64,000 bases of DNA from Rhyacophila brunnea (taxonomy: Eukaryota; Arthropoda; Insecta; Trichoptera; Rhyacophilidae). This document shows, piece after piece, positions 53,601 to 63,810 of this stretch. Below the pieces are notes generated by a model. That model searched no databases, had not been told where the DNA came from, and saw only the letters and a program-made list of their open reading frames with translations. The stretch covers positions 186,001-250,000 of the forward strand of contig JAGYXB010000096.1 of the NCBI GenBank assembly GCA_022495005.1, written 5' to 3'. A program made the position numbers and the translations under genes. Every line of letters starts with the position of its first letter. Position 1 is the stretch's first letter.

Positions 53601-54070
53601 GAGCCAGTGGTCAAACGAGTACCGCATCACACACGCGACTCCTTGCACAATGAATATTCATCAATTGAAAGTTATGCACTATTAATCTATTTTATTGTTG
53701 TCTCGTGGTCTTTCATTATTGAGTCACGCGTTGGGACACATATGCACATATTTGTATATCAAACGGTTATACAATAAATTATAACATGTTTATTGACTAT
53801 TTGTAGACATATTTTATTATATTATAATCAAAAGGGGTATTTTCCGATATATTATATTTGCAACCATTCCAATTTCAAAACGCATTATTTTGATATCCAC
53901 TTTTATTTAGCAAGATTTTTATAAAGGAAAAAAAATATTGCTTCTAATATAATTTTAATACAATCTACGTTTATATAACAATTTTTTCTTTAACATCAGA
54001 AAGGCAAGTGTCATTTTTAAACATATCTTTATGTATGTACATGTAGGCATGTGACGGTATTATTAGCTCT
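53601..54070. other. Nothing recognised
   Basis: AT-rich, no frame. Confidence 0.35.
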
Positions 54071-54330
54071 CCCCGGCGAGGGGTGGACGTAGACTGTAAA
54101 GATCCGACATAAATAGTGCACACTAAGCTTTTTCAGTCATTCTTATTTGTTTTCATTGAACTAATAATACACTTTGCAGATAGAGCTGGTTAGTTTTTCA
54201 AATTCAATTAAACCCTTCCTAAACTAAACCACAATGGTTTAGGTATAGGTACTATAGGCAATCCGTAAAAAAACAGTCCATACTTTTTCAGCTATATTTA
54301 TTTGTTTTCGCTGAATTAAGAGATTTTTAT
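54071..54330 (+). mobile_element. B-family MITE, left half
   Basis: 'cccggcgaggggtggacgtag' through 'gcagatagagctggttag' to 'ttgttttcgctgaattaagag'. The right half is absent. Confidence 0.7.
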
Positions 54331-54462
54331 TACCCATATATTTTGTTAATGTTTTACTTAGACAATTAGTAATTTGATCTCAATACTATACGGCCATGTA
54401 TTTCCAATATAACAACTCGCGGTGAACAGTGTTACGGCCAACAGTATACGCATATAAGGCGG

Positions 54463-54560
54463 CTCTCTTGGCGCAGTACGTACGCTGCAGTACGCAGCGC
54501 TAGCCTTCCATCCGGGAGCTCTGAGCGCGACCCGATGAGGACACGATATTTAAAAAGCCT
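54463..54560 (+). repeat. tRNA-like SINE head (different from the main SINE)
   Basis: 'ggctctcttggcgcagtacg' has an A-box-like TGGCGCAGTACG. 'ccatccgggagctctgagcgcgacccgatgagg' has the spacing and outline of a decayed B box. Followed by 'acacgatatttaaaaagcctgggtg'. A tRNA gene is unlikely because the stems do not close; a SINE head is the better reading. Confidence 0.35.
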
Positions 54561-55145
54561 GGGTGTTTGTGATTGTTCGAAATTACTAACAACCACCTTG
54601 TACGAAAAAACAGGGACATGGTCATTAATAATTAAAAAAAAAAACTCTATACATACATTCTTGACACGATAATTATTAGAAGGTGTGTAGCGATGTCAAA
54701 ACTGTTGAACTTTTTTTAATTAGGTATGTCACTTGTTTAATTCTCATTATATCAATTATATTGTTATCAGTATCACATACTTTGTAATTAATTTAAATCT
54801 ACCATTTTATTATGAAGTAGGTTAAAGCTTCCATTATTATTAAAAAAATAGATAATTTTCCCTTGCGCATAACGTGCAAAAGTATATTTTTTGAGTTAAA
54901 CGTGATTCTAAGAAATAAAATATGGTACACCCTCAAAATATTATTTTTAAGATAGTAGGTTGTTAATATTTGTTTAGTTGGCCAGCCTGTTCTGGAAATT
55001 AATTAGCTAAGTAATTGAAAAATTATGACGTCAAACAGAAACTCATAGCTTTGTAATGCCATATCGTTGAAGTCAAATATTTTGTGTAGAACAGAGCTGA
55101 ATTCGTAAAATACCCATTATTTTTACAATAATCAACAAGTGACTT
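54561..55145. other. Nothing recognised
   Basis: AT-rich, no frame or named repeat. Confidence 0.4.
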
Positions 55146-55344
55146 ATACTCCGTTTACATGTACATGGGTTTATTGCTGACAGTACGTATTATCGCGACC
55201 ATAACCATAATTATGGCCTACACATCTTGAAGCGGCCCCCCAGGCTACGATCTTTCTCGGGCCCTCTATCCATTGTTAGGATTAAATCCAATAATGGGAC
55301 GCTCTACAGAATCGTTAAATAAAATATTGTTTCAGATAAAATTG

Positions 55345-55478
55345 CACACATTCACTGCGTCCAACGCAACTGGTGCGTTGCCCATCAGGTGGCCATTAGA
55401 TATAATTATATAATTAGCATGTTATTTAAATGTGGTAATTAAATATTAATGAAAAGGTCCGCAGTGAATTCAGTGATT
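55345..55478 (+). mobile_element. N-family short MITE, copy 4
   Basis: 'cactgcgtccaacgcaac' to 'aaggtccgcagtg', so its ends are inverted (CACTGCG/CGCAGTG). 'gccattagatataattata..ttagcatgttatttaaatgtggtaatta' is the family core. Confidence 0.6.
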
Positions 55479-55596
55479 TTTAGCGTTTTCATTGTGTTGT
55501 TGAATATCGTCACACAATTCACAAAAATTGCATCACAGTACTAGACATTTTAAAATGTTAATACTCGTGTATAGTATAATAGCAACTTTTTTCCTT

Positions 55597-56423
55597 TCTA
55601 TGGTACGTTTATATTTGACACTAATATCGTCATATTTATGTATGACACCATATTCACTTAGTGTAAACAGTAATTATATTTGTATCAGCCACTTATGTTG
55701 CGTGTGTCGACACTCACCTGTCATTTATTCCAACTACTTATATACGCAAATGTGAACACCGCGTATACGACAAGTCCGAACTTGCAGCGATATATCACCG
55801 AAGTTGAGCTGCCGTCTACTTTTATGTCAAGCATCTGACACATTATTCGTAGTTTGACAGCTGGTGAAGTTGATATTATTTCAGAAACAGTATGCAATAA
55901 AGTATTACCCATGATGAGTGATAAAAAGAAAGTTAAAGACAGATATTGACGAATTAATTGATCGATATTATTTAATATTATTAGACTTCACGGTAAAAGT
56001 GCACGAGAACTGTCAAAATATTTCCAAAATTCTTCTCGTACATCTTTTGCATCCAAGGAATAATTAATTATTACTTCCTTGCTGTTCTAGAGGTAATAGG
56101 TTATGTGTTGATTCTTCATTTCGCCAAATTCCATTTTCTATTTCACCTGTTTCGATATTCTCTTTATCAAAAAATATTATTAAGAGAATACAACTGACAA
56201 CGTTTTTGAGAATGTCCGAATAAGTTACAATACCATATGTAAACACCGCATATATTTATTCCAATGTTGCCTTTGAATAAAGTGTCGAGACTTTATTTCA
56301 ACGAGAAGTATACGAGAATTTTATGTCAGATCCATGCAGGTGTAAACAGTAAGTGAAATTTTATGTCAGACACATAAAATAAGTATAACGGTATAAGTGT
56401 CAGATGTAAACGTACCATAATGG
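55597..56423 (-). mobile_element. PIF/Harbinger element with transposase remnant
   Basis: Left TGGTACGTTTATATTTGACAC and right complement of TGGTACGTTTACATCTGACAC, with further mirrored sequence ('ttatac'/'gtataa' region). TA borders both ends. A HARBI1-like C-terminus lies on the minus strand inside. The rest of the transposase and the Myb/SANT partner are not recognisable. Confidence 0.75.
55988..56246 (-). pseudogene. HARBI1-type transposase C-terminus
   Basis: On the minus strand the frame ending at 56064 reads IENGIWRNEESTHNLLPL and then QQGSNN. After a phase change the adjacent frame reads SLDAKDVREEFWKYFDSS, ends RALLP and stops at 55988-55990. 'GEWR......L.PL....N....AK..R..F..YF' is the conserved tail of PIF/Harbinger DDE transposases. 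The catalytic part is missing and one frameshift separates the halves. Confidence 0.75.
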
Positions 56424-56770
56424 TAGAGCAAATTTGTGATGTGTGTTTATTTCTCACTTATCAGGTCGACCCGCCAAGCCCCCCCCCCCCCGCTCCCAGA
56501 TCCCGGGCTGCCAGGCTGGAGCCCTGTCAGCCCCTTCTTCTGAATTTGCACGCAATAATTGGTACTTGCATGGCGGATGTGCATACGCAGTAGAACGATA
56601 GTAGCGAACCTGCCGGAATAAATACGAACTACACCGCACAGAATATTTTAACGTTTACCGATTATCTACGAATCTGTCGGAACCTGTCAAATATCACCAT
56701 ACACTGACAACATCGTGTCTCTCTTACGCTTGAAGAACGAGATTGGAGAGACAGTCAGCACTTTTACTAA

Positions 56771-57457
56771 AACTCCAACTAAAAAGCCAACTCTCATCTT
56801 AATTTAAAATTTATAAAATCAAGTTTGTATGCTTATATATTATATTTATTAAACCGCTGACATTTTGATTACTTAAAAAGTTGGATATCTCGTCCTTTGG
56901 ACTTCCAATAATGTGTTTCTTCAACAACTTTTTCAATACAGTATCCTTAAAAACATACATATTATTTACCTTGTATATGATAAAATAATTCAGGTGGCTA
57001 CGTGAATCTCGTAGGTCTTTTCTGCTCTTGACACACTTTTGCCTATTATCGCGAGGGATGGTTTCCAGCCCTGGTGTCCTAATGAATTTAAATTAACATG
57101 CACCTGTCAATTTCCTACGTGGTCGCAGCCATGATTTATTCTGGATCGGAACCGTTTACTCATGTCAACCCTATCAGGCACCATTAGCGAGGGATGCAAG
57201 ACTAGTCAATGCGCTCTCCAAAGACGTAGACATTTCCGGTGACGTAATGTGTGTTTTGTATTCAAAATTTGATTTTTCTGTATAAAATTGTACTTATGTT
57301 TTTTTGTTTTATTATTATTATACATATATAGTATTTTCTTCTTCTCTCTTGTGAGGATAATATTTGTTATAATGTAAATCTTGTGAACGTCTTGAATTTA
57401 GATTTGTTATGTCCACAATGTTTTGTTTTTTGAAATAAATATATAAATATTGTATTG
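56771..57457. other. Nothing recognised
   Basis: 57240-57445 is AT-rich with AATAAA-like words and could be the 3' tail of a LINE or transcript, but no coding sequence leads to it. Confidence 0.3.
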
Positions 57458-57563
57458 CTCTGGGACGTTCATAAACATAATACAAAGGCCCCTTTATTCG
57501 AATACAAAGGTTTCCTATATTATATCGAGCGCGACCCCGGTGTCCCGTCTGAAACGGGCCATA
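57458..57563 (+). mobile_element. PIF/Harbinger MITE fragment
   Basis: Matches the right third of 18304-18620, from 'tctgggacgttcataaacataatacaaa' to 'ggtgtcccgtctgaaacgggcc'. Confidence 0.75.
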
Positions 57564-57607
57564 ATGTATGCCATGTTTTGTGTTCTCTTCACAGTGTATG
57601 CACAGTC

Positions 57608-58347
57608 CTCTATAGCAGTGGTCCCCAACCCCCGGTCAGTGGATCAAATGGTACCGGGCAGCCCAAGGAACATTAAATTATTTCCATTTTTGCTTTTAAA
57701 AGAGTCTTTACTTTATCTTTACTTCCCAACCACAAAAGACCCATGAACTGGTAAGGAATGGATCCACGAACCATTTGTCAACAAACCAGTCGAATCTAGC
57801 ATGTCTGTGCAAGAAGAAGATCAACTGCTGGAGATTGCAAATGACGGCGACCTTAAAACTACGTTCGAGACAACAACTCTGCCGGTGTTCTAGATAAATG
57901 TCATGACGGAATACCCTAAGATTAACACCACAGCACTTAAATCGCTATTGCCATTTCCGACATCCTATCTGTGTGAAGCAGGGTTTTCTGCAATGACAGT
58001 AACCAAAACAAAACAACGGAATAAACTGGACATAAGCAACACACTTCGGGTGTCATTGTCTCCTATTACCCCCAGATGGAACCGTCTCGTTGCAGCAACA
58101 ACAAGCTCAGGGTTATCATTGATTTAGCGTTCTAGTGAGTTAAAATGTTAAATCACTTTACCTTCATTTTTTGGTGTAACTGTATTTTATTTTGAAGGCA
58201 TGTTTACATTCAATTAAATTTAAATTATTAAATCAAAACAATCCAAAATATAAATAATCAACGTCCCCCCCTCAGCGGGCGGCGGTAAAATTATCAAACG
58301 TTGACCGGTCCGCGGTGATAAAAAGGTTGGGGATCACTGCTCTATAG
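57608..58347 (+). mobile_element. hAT element with 8-bp duplication (724 bp)
   Basis: CAGTGGTCCCCAACC at 57616, complement GGTTGGGGATCACTG ending 58339. Exact CTCTATAG at 57608-57615 and 58340-58347. It contains the C-terminal part of the transposase (next entry). Internally deleted at the 5' side. Confidence 0.92.
57723..58127 (+). pseudogene. hAT transposase C-terminal region
   Basis: One frame spans 57723-58127 with in-frame stops at 57744-57746 and 57891-57893. Between them: GKEWIHEPF, VQEEDQLLEIANDG, TLPVF. After the second stop: LLPFPTSYLCEAGFSAMT, TKTKQRNKLDISNTLRV. The 'LPFPTSYLCEAGFSA......K.R..L' block is diagnostic of the ZBED5/FAM200/SCAND3-like hAT transposase group. Both stops lie where a one-base change from a CGA or TGG codon would suffice, as usual for decay. 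DNA-binding and catalytic parts are absent. Confidence 0.9.
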
Positions 58348-58718
58348 TCTATAAGGACAGACGATACTTTACTAGTATAGTGGTAATTGTCAAGTAACAT
58401 AGTCTATCAATGAAATAAATTCAGCCAAAACATAAAATTTTAAAATATGTAATAAAACGTATACATTTTACACCCTAGATTCGGCTCTGGTACAACATGT
58501 TAGCAGTTTATTCTCTCGTTAACCTGTCACTCGGATGTAGGCCAAAACACTGTAATAACTGAAACGAATTTTCATATCACTTTACTCTAAGTTTCCCGTT
58601 CGGCTTACAGATTTACACAAAACAGACGCGACCTATTAAAAACAATGTTCCCAGATCGAAAGAAAAACAAGTCGTATCCGTTTCTCAATTGATACAACAT
58701 TTTACACAATCAATAATA
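58348..58718. other. Nothing recognised
   Basis: No frame or named repeat. Confidence 0.35.
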
Positions 58719-58722
58719 TTAA

Positions 58723-59551
58723 GGCTATACCTACTTCAGCTGAGGCATGGTCTAAAAATATCGTGACTAGGCGATGCGCGGATTGTGCAAATGACGCGAG
58801 CCGAACGAAATATAATTTGTCATAAAAATTCAACGGGTGCCGGACGAAATCCCGAAGGCCGAAATCCCGAATGCTGAAATCCCGAAAGCCTAAATCCCGA
58901 AAGCTGAAATCCCGAAGGCCGAAATCCCGAATGCCGAAATCCCGAATGCTGAAATCCCGAATGGCTGAAATCCCGAATTACCGGAATCCCAAAGGCCGAA
59001 ATCCCGAAAAATAAAAAACATTTTTTCACAAAAAAATGGTTTTTTGTCTCTCTTGTAAAATTTGCGCAATTCAAAATAAGTGTTGAGATTGCGCAATTAT
59101 TACTGTTTGTATTTTTTTTTTATTTTTCGGGATTTCGGCCTTTGGGATTCCGGCCATTCGGGATTTCGGCCTTTCGGGATTTCAGCTATCGGGATTTCGG
59201 TATTCGGGATTTCGGCTTTCGGGATTTAGGCTTTCGGGATTTAGGCTTTCGGTATTTCGGCCATTCGGGATTTCGACCCAAACCCTAATTCAACATGCTT
59301 CCTTTTAATGTTATGTTTTTTATTATATTCGTAATAATAATAGTATATTCATTGACATTTTTTCATTTTCAAGTACTTTCGGAACGTTTTTTAGTCATCT
59401 TTACACGATTTAAGAATATATTCCTCCGACGCCATCACAAAACAAATTGACGTGATCACACCTCGCTGTCAGTCAATGTCATTGGCGACGACTGCGAAAT
59501 TTCGTTCCACATACTGTTGAAAATTATTTGCCGTTTCACTTATATACGCTC
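58723..59551 (+). mobile_element. D-family element, copy 4, split by a palindromic element
   Basis: TTAA at 58719-58722 and 59552-59555. It starts GGCTATACCTACTTCAGC and ends 'gccgtttcacttatatacgctc'. The body is broken at 'aattcaac' by 58835-59286. Confidence 0.85.
58835..59286. mobile_element. Palindromic element built of CCGAAATCCCGAA repeats (452 bp)
   Basis: The left arm has about nine tandem copies of a 'GAAATCCCGAAnGCC' unit (58846-59010). The right arm has the same unit reversed (59127-59277). They surround a 115-bp AT-rich centre. AATTCAAC is exact at 58827-58834 and 59287-59294, and occurs once in intact D copies. Termini: GGGTGCCGGACG and AGGGTTTGGGTCG (complement). The minus-strand frames reading repeated 'SGFRHSGFRPSGF'-like peptides are translations of the repeat. 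Confidence 0.9.
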
Positions 59552-59659
59552 TTAATATTAATACTATCGACCGAAGGTACTAGATGGATGAAAGAATATT
59601 ATTTAATATTAATAATTGTTTTACTAATAACTCTTAAAGACTGATATCATAGATATAAT

Positions 59660-59884
59660 CAGTGCTCGAAATGGGAAATTTTACGAACCGGAGCGCTCAA
59701 CGATTTTCCGAAAATATCAACATTGTTACATATCTAGTTTTATATATATAGGTATATTATTAAAAAGTGTGTTAGATTTATTGTTATATGACATAAATTA
59801 TTTTTTCTACGAGACAGCGATAATGCTGTAAACTTCATGAACCGGAACGGCGGTCTGGTGCGCTCCGGTCCATTTAGAGCCCTG
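59660..59884. mobile_element. H-family hAT MITE, copy 2 (225 bp)
   Basis: CAGTGCTCGAAATGG to CCATTTAGAGCCCTG. Exact GATATAAT at 59652-59659 and 59885-59892. Confidence 0.93.
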
Positions 59885-59892
59885 GATATAAT

Positions 59893-60120
59893 ATCTCATT
59901 AGTTAACTCCATTAGTTGCCATTATTATAAACTTATTATTACAATTAGAACTATCAATGATAATTATAATTCAGGGCATTCTTAAACTTGAACCATTTCT
60001 ACCTTTACACAAGTTTCGAAACGTCTGTTCATTTTATTGTCGACATACAGTAGAAATGTTCAACTCAAGTATACTGTGATCTTAAATCCAGAATCAAAGC
60101 AGGTAGTGATCTACTCTTCC
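59893..60120. other. Nothing recognised
   Basis: AT-rich, no frame. Confidence 0.35.
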
Positions 60121-60122
60121 GA

Positions 60123-60350
60123 CCATGTCCAATCCTTAATAAGATCATATGGGCCTCCACAGAGTGGGGGTTTGTATTAACAGATTTTATTTTTACGAGA
60201 AATGGATGTCAGCCACTTGCTCAACCTATTAGGTCCATACTCTGACTCATACACAAATTGAAAAACAATATGTGTACTTGCCAGACGTAGGATTGGAACT
60301 TGGGATCCACGACATTATAGGCCGACGCATAAGCCGCTCAGCGAGAGTAG
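60123..60350 (-). mobile_element. tRNA-derived SINE, copy 4
   Basis: 'gaccatgtccaatcctt' at left; 'gacgtaggattggaacttggg' is the complement of the B-box region, then 'cgacgcataagccgctcagcg'. Full length but diverged. Confidence 0.8.
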
Positions 60351-60374
60351 CTTAGAAACGAAGTGCTACGCTTC

Positions 60375-60810
60375 AAGGTATTGAACCGACACTTGAAATA
60401 CATCTTGTACAAAACACGAATAAGACCAGTTGTCATGGATGGCTCAGACACTTCTTGGTGCATAATTAAAAGCATGGAAAGAGTCTTGGGCTCATTTAAG
60501 CGGAGCCTTCTGCATGGTATCTTTGGACAAATCAATGACACACAGTTGAGATGGAAACGAAGATACAATGACGAGCTTTATACAGTTCATTAAATTGGGC
60601 CGCATTAGATGGTTAGTCCATGTACATAAGACGGATAACTCACGCATGACACAGCAACTGACATTCGTGTAGCCGAAAACCAAACGAAGATCTGGTTGAT
60701 CTCGCACAAGATGGAAGGAAACGACTTTGTACAGACCTTGATGTAGGCAGATGTTGGAGGAGACCAAGACACGCACACGGTTGTAGCGCCAGGAAGACGA
60801 AGAAGAATCA
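60375..60810 (+). pseudogene. LINE reverse transcriptase C-terminal region and 3' end, copy 2
   Basis: Frame 60363-60593 reads YKTRIRPVVMDGSDTSW, then GSFKRSLLHGIFGQIND, RYNDELYTVH and a stop. It parallels the 29.6 kb copy position by position (the 'R...R...YG..N....W..RYN.ELY' region). The later part is out of frame but still ends 'gttgtagcgccaggaagacgaagaag'. The 3' ends of the two copies share 'tgtagcgcca'. Much more decayed. Confidence 0.7.
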
Positions 60811-61150
60811 ATTGATACTAATAATAAAAGTCAAAAATTATTTATGTGTACGCAATACTGTCTGTTGGAGCCAATTTTGCGTGAATCAAAAATATGTTCT
60901 CGCAATTTCGCCTACCCACCTACACCTAACGCGAAGTGACATGTCTTATTTTTCCCTTGCAGTTGCCGCTTTGTTTCTGAGAAGTCAAAACGGAATAAAT
61001 ACGTCATGTCCGTCTTCGGAGGAAAGTATTTCACGAAAAACATTTCCCTGTGGAATCAAATAACATTTTAATAATAATTTAATAAATACTGAATGTGTTT
61101 TAAACTCTGCTGCGATGTCGCGGTGCGTGCCAACACGCTCCAGTCACGGC
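60811..61150. other. Nothing recognised
   Basis: An 83-codon frame at 60812-61063 begins just after the LINE tail and has no domain. Confidence 0.3.
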
Positions 61151-61155
61151 ATTAT

Positions 61156-61218
61156 TATAAAAACATGTGAAGTTTCCCGCGCTTTTCAGGCCACTGACGC
61201 CATTTTGTATTCAGGGTG
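61156..61218 (+). promoter_or_regulatory. Candidate TATA/Inr core promoter and short first exon
   Basis: TATAAAAA at 61156-61163; a TCAG initiator-like word at 61186-61189, at TATA-to-start spacing; then 'gccactgacgccattttgtattcagggtg' and GTAAGC (donor at 61219). It lies in GC-richer sequence outside the named repeats. The same 'cttttcag' could instead be a splice acceptor. No coding sequence is attached. Weak but unusual in this window. Confidence 0.25.
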
Positions 61219-61683
61219 GTAAGCACTAGGTTATTCATTAGTATGCTCTGCACATACCCAAACAGTTTAAAGTTTACTCAGTACCTACCCTACATATTTT
61301 CTCCCTCGTTATGCTCAAATTACGTAAAACGGCGCTGTCCCCAATGACCGTCTGGCCCGATTATCTGCAACATAAATATAACATTTCTAATTCGTTTGAA
61401 CAAGACAAACATAACATCTAAACCAAACCCATCCCACACCACACCTGGTCGTAATCGGTCGTATCACGTGGCACTTCAGTTGTAATGTGTGGCATTTAGA
61501 TTTTTACGCCTCCTGGGAACGTCTCGAAAGCAGTTTCCCAAAACTGGTCGCCAAGCACTTAATAGTGTGCTTTGACTGATTTTAATTGACTTTAATCAAC
61601 CGGTGCCCATAGGAAAGAGAAATATCTACACATAATTAAGAAAAAGCTAATGCAAAACTTATGTATCCATAAAATAATCCAAA
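61219..61683. other. Nothing recognised
   Basis: GC-richer patches at 61335-61380 and 61430-61560, no frame above 60 codons. It could be intron if the promoter call is right. Confidence 0.3.
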
Positions 61684-61822
61684 TGTGTGAGTCAGGGTAT
61701 GGACCTAATAGGTTGAGCAAGTGGCTGACATCCATTTCTCGTAAAAAAACAAAATCTGTTAATACAAACCTCTACTCTGTGGAGGCCCATTTGATCCTAC
61801 TAGGATCGAACATGGTCGGAAA
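61684..61822 (+). mobile_element. tRNA-derived SINE, copy 5 (5'-truncated)
   Basis: Starts within the body ('gtgtgagtcagggtatggacc') and runs to 'ggatcgaacatggtcggaaaaaa'. The tRNA-like head is missing, as in 5'-truncated retroposons. Confidence 0.85.
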
Positions 61823-62240
61823 AAAGTATAACATGTATCCAGTATCAAAACTGACATTGATACACAAACTCACAAATTGACATTCATCGTTTGTTTGAGG
61901 GTCTGACGCGGTACAAATTAAAAAAACACTTATATTTTACCATCAAAAATAAATACTTCATCTCCAATTCGTCGTGAAAATTACAAGTTTTGGTTTTATT
62001 TTAAGCACTCTTTCACTCATTATCAACTGTTCTCTCAGTGTGCAAAGAGCCTACTGCGCTACGTTAGGAAAAATAACGCATTTGTTTAAAGCGCGTAAAT
62101 TCACATCTTTTCTTTCTCTCACTCCTGCAACAGGCCGTGAATGATGCAGTATGAATCAAGTGACACGAAGAGATCACGTGGGCTTCGTCGTGGTTAATTT
62201 GAAAAGGACTTTCAAGTAAGATGGTTACTTACTTACTTAT
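61823..62240. other. Nothing recognised
   Basis: No frame or repeat of note. Confidence 0.35.
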
Positions 62241-62242
62241 TT

Positions 62243-62453
62243 CACCATGTTCGATCAGTGGATGTTGTATTAACTTATTATTATTTTTTAGAGGAATGGA
62301 CGTTAGCCACTTGCTAAACCTGTTGTGTTCATACTCTGACTCCAAACACAAATTTATAAACAATGTACATGTATTTGCCACACCCAGGATTCGTACCTGA
62401 GACCCATGACATTATAAGCCGACGCCTAAGCCGCTCAACCATCGTGAGTGTAT
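62243..62453 (-). mobile_element. tRNA-derived SINE, copy 6
   Basis: 'accatgttcgatcagtgga' at left, 'acccaggattcgtacctgagaccc' (B-box region, complement) and 'cgacgcctaagccgctcaaccatcgtg' head at right. Diverged full-length copy. Confidence 0.8.
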
Positions 62454-63625
62454 TGGTTAAGTAAGATAAGGAAGTATGATGGTTAAGGGAATGGTTAATG
62501 CTTCTTCTTTAAAACTTCAATGAAATCATATTATATTAAGACTGAACTTTACATCGTCACTGTTTTGGCAGAAGACACTAATTCGAAAAAATTACATATT
62601 GAGTTAGTTATACCAAAATGTTCCTTATTTCAAACTTTATCGTCTGGAAACCTTCTTAATAAATAAACAGTCTTTATTTTAAAGTCATCTTTTTTACGAT
62701 TACTTAATAAACTCACATGATAGACCATTTCAAACATTTTAACAACTTCAAAGTCAAATTACTCAAAACTAGTATTTTCCAGTTAGTGCGTTCTGCCAGA
62801 ACAGATACGAATGTTCACGCCTCATTTCTTATGGGTGTGATCGATCAAAATCCATCGTAAGTTTTTAATCAACGCGTTGGATATGCCTGCTATATGACGT
62901 GGGCACCATTTAAATATGAAAAAAGTAAACATGAGGTTAAAAATATTAAAAATAATTTAATTTGGTTTTACATTTTAAAATATACTAAAATTAAAATATT
63001 ATCTGACATATGCTACAGCAGTTTTCATCTCAAAATTAAACATTTTCCGGTCGGCTTTAAAACAACGCCAAATCTGACAGTGAAATTTTAAAGTTTCTCG
63101 AAAACGATTCATTTTTGTCTCGGTTCAAGATAAATACATGACTGACGCTTTTAACGTCACTTTGCACTCTCTCACGTACGAAAGCTTTACTTTAGTTCTT
63201 ATATTACAAAGCTTTAAGCTTTTAGTCAGAAATCTGTCAGCGCTTTTTCGCCTCCGTATGTAAGTGGACCATCCCACGGACACTGACTAAGAATACTCGA
63301 ATTCGTACATGAGACGCTAGGAAACACGTAGCTTGGTTATTATTTAAAATTCTTATATACGACCCTTCAAATCTAATCAGAGAAGGAAATGAAACAGAAA
63401 CCGAAACCTAGAACCCTGGGAATCCCTCAATTTATTTTAAAACCGTAACTGGGACCACAATTCCATAATCAATTACTTATTCTGGAGAAAATTTATTTAA
63501 ACATAGTAATTCTTATGTTTTACAAACGTTACTTTATTAATATGTTTGAATACCTATAAATTGGAGACCTACCCACATAATAAATTATTATGTTCCACCA
63601 AATGGAATAGTATTTACTCCACCCA
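62454..63625. other. Nothing recognised over 1.2 kb
   Basis: A 65-codon frame (62894-63091) is AT-rich and lacks a motif. No named repeat. Confidence 0.35.
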
Positions 63626-63690
63626 GCGTTGCCAATTTGGTGTTTTTCATGCTAGATCTAAAATTTTCGAATACATAATAATATGTAAGT
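63626..63690 (+). repeat. Possible CAGTGTTGCCAAC-type end
   Basis: 'cagcgttgccaatttggtgtttttcatgc' resembles the terminus of the elements at 8108 and 9601. Too short to be sure. Confidence 0.35.
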
Positions 63691-63810
63691 ATTTAACTCA
63701 CAAAACCGACAGCAACGAGGTTTTTATTTTTGGAAAGAAAAACTGAAAAAAGAAAGATCCTGATCACAATTCTAGATTCTGGGAGAAGAGGAATATTTTA
63801 GGGGGAAAAA

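Larger units (their letters stand above)
55213..56535. mobile_element. G-family hAT element, copy 6, carrying N and PIF insertions
   Basis: 'tatggcctacacatcttgaagcggcc' at left and 'cgggctgccaggctggagccctgtcagcccc' at right are the two ends of G in reverse. The last 12 or so bases of the right end are missing. N occupies about 55345-55478 and a PIF/Harbinger element 55597-56423. Confidence 0.6.
55148..56770. mobile_element. Y-family element, copy 2, split by a G-PIF nest
   Basis: Y left part at 55148-55212 ('ccgtttacatgtacatgggtttattgctg'), right part from about 56538 to 56770 ('gtagcgaacctgccggaataaatacgaactac', 'gcttgaagaacgagattgg'). Everything between is later insertion. Confidence 0.55.

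Noticed and set aside
58820..59096. Minus-strand ORFs rich in SGF.HSGFRPSGF-type peptides
   Set aside because: Direct translation of the GAAATCCCGAA repeats inside the palindromic element.
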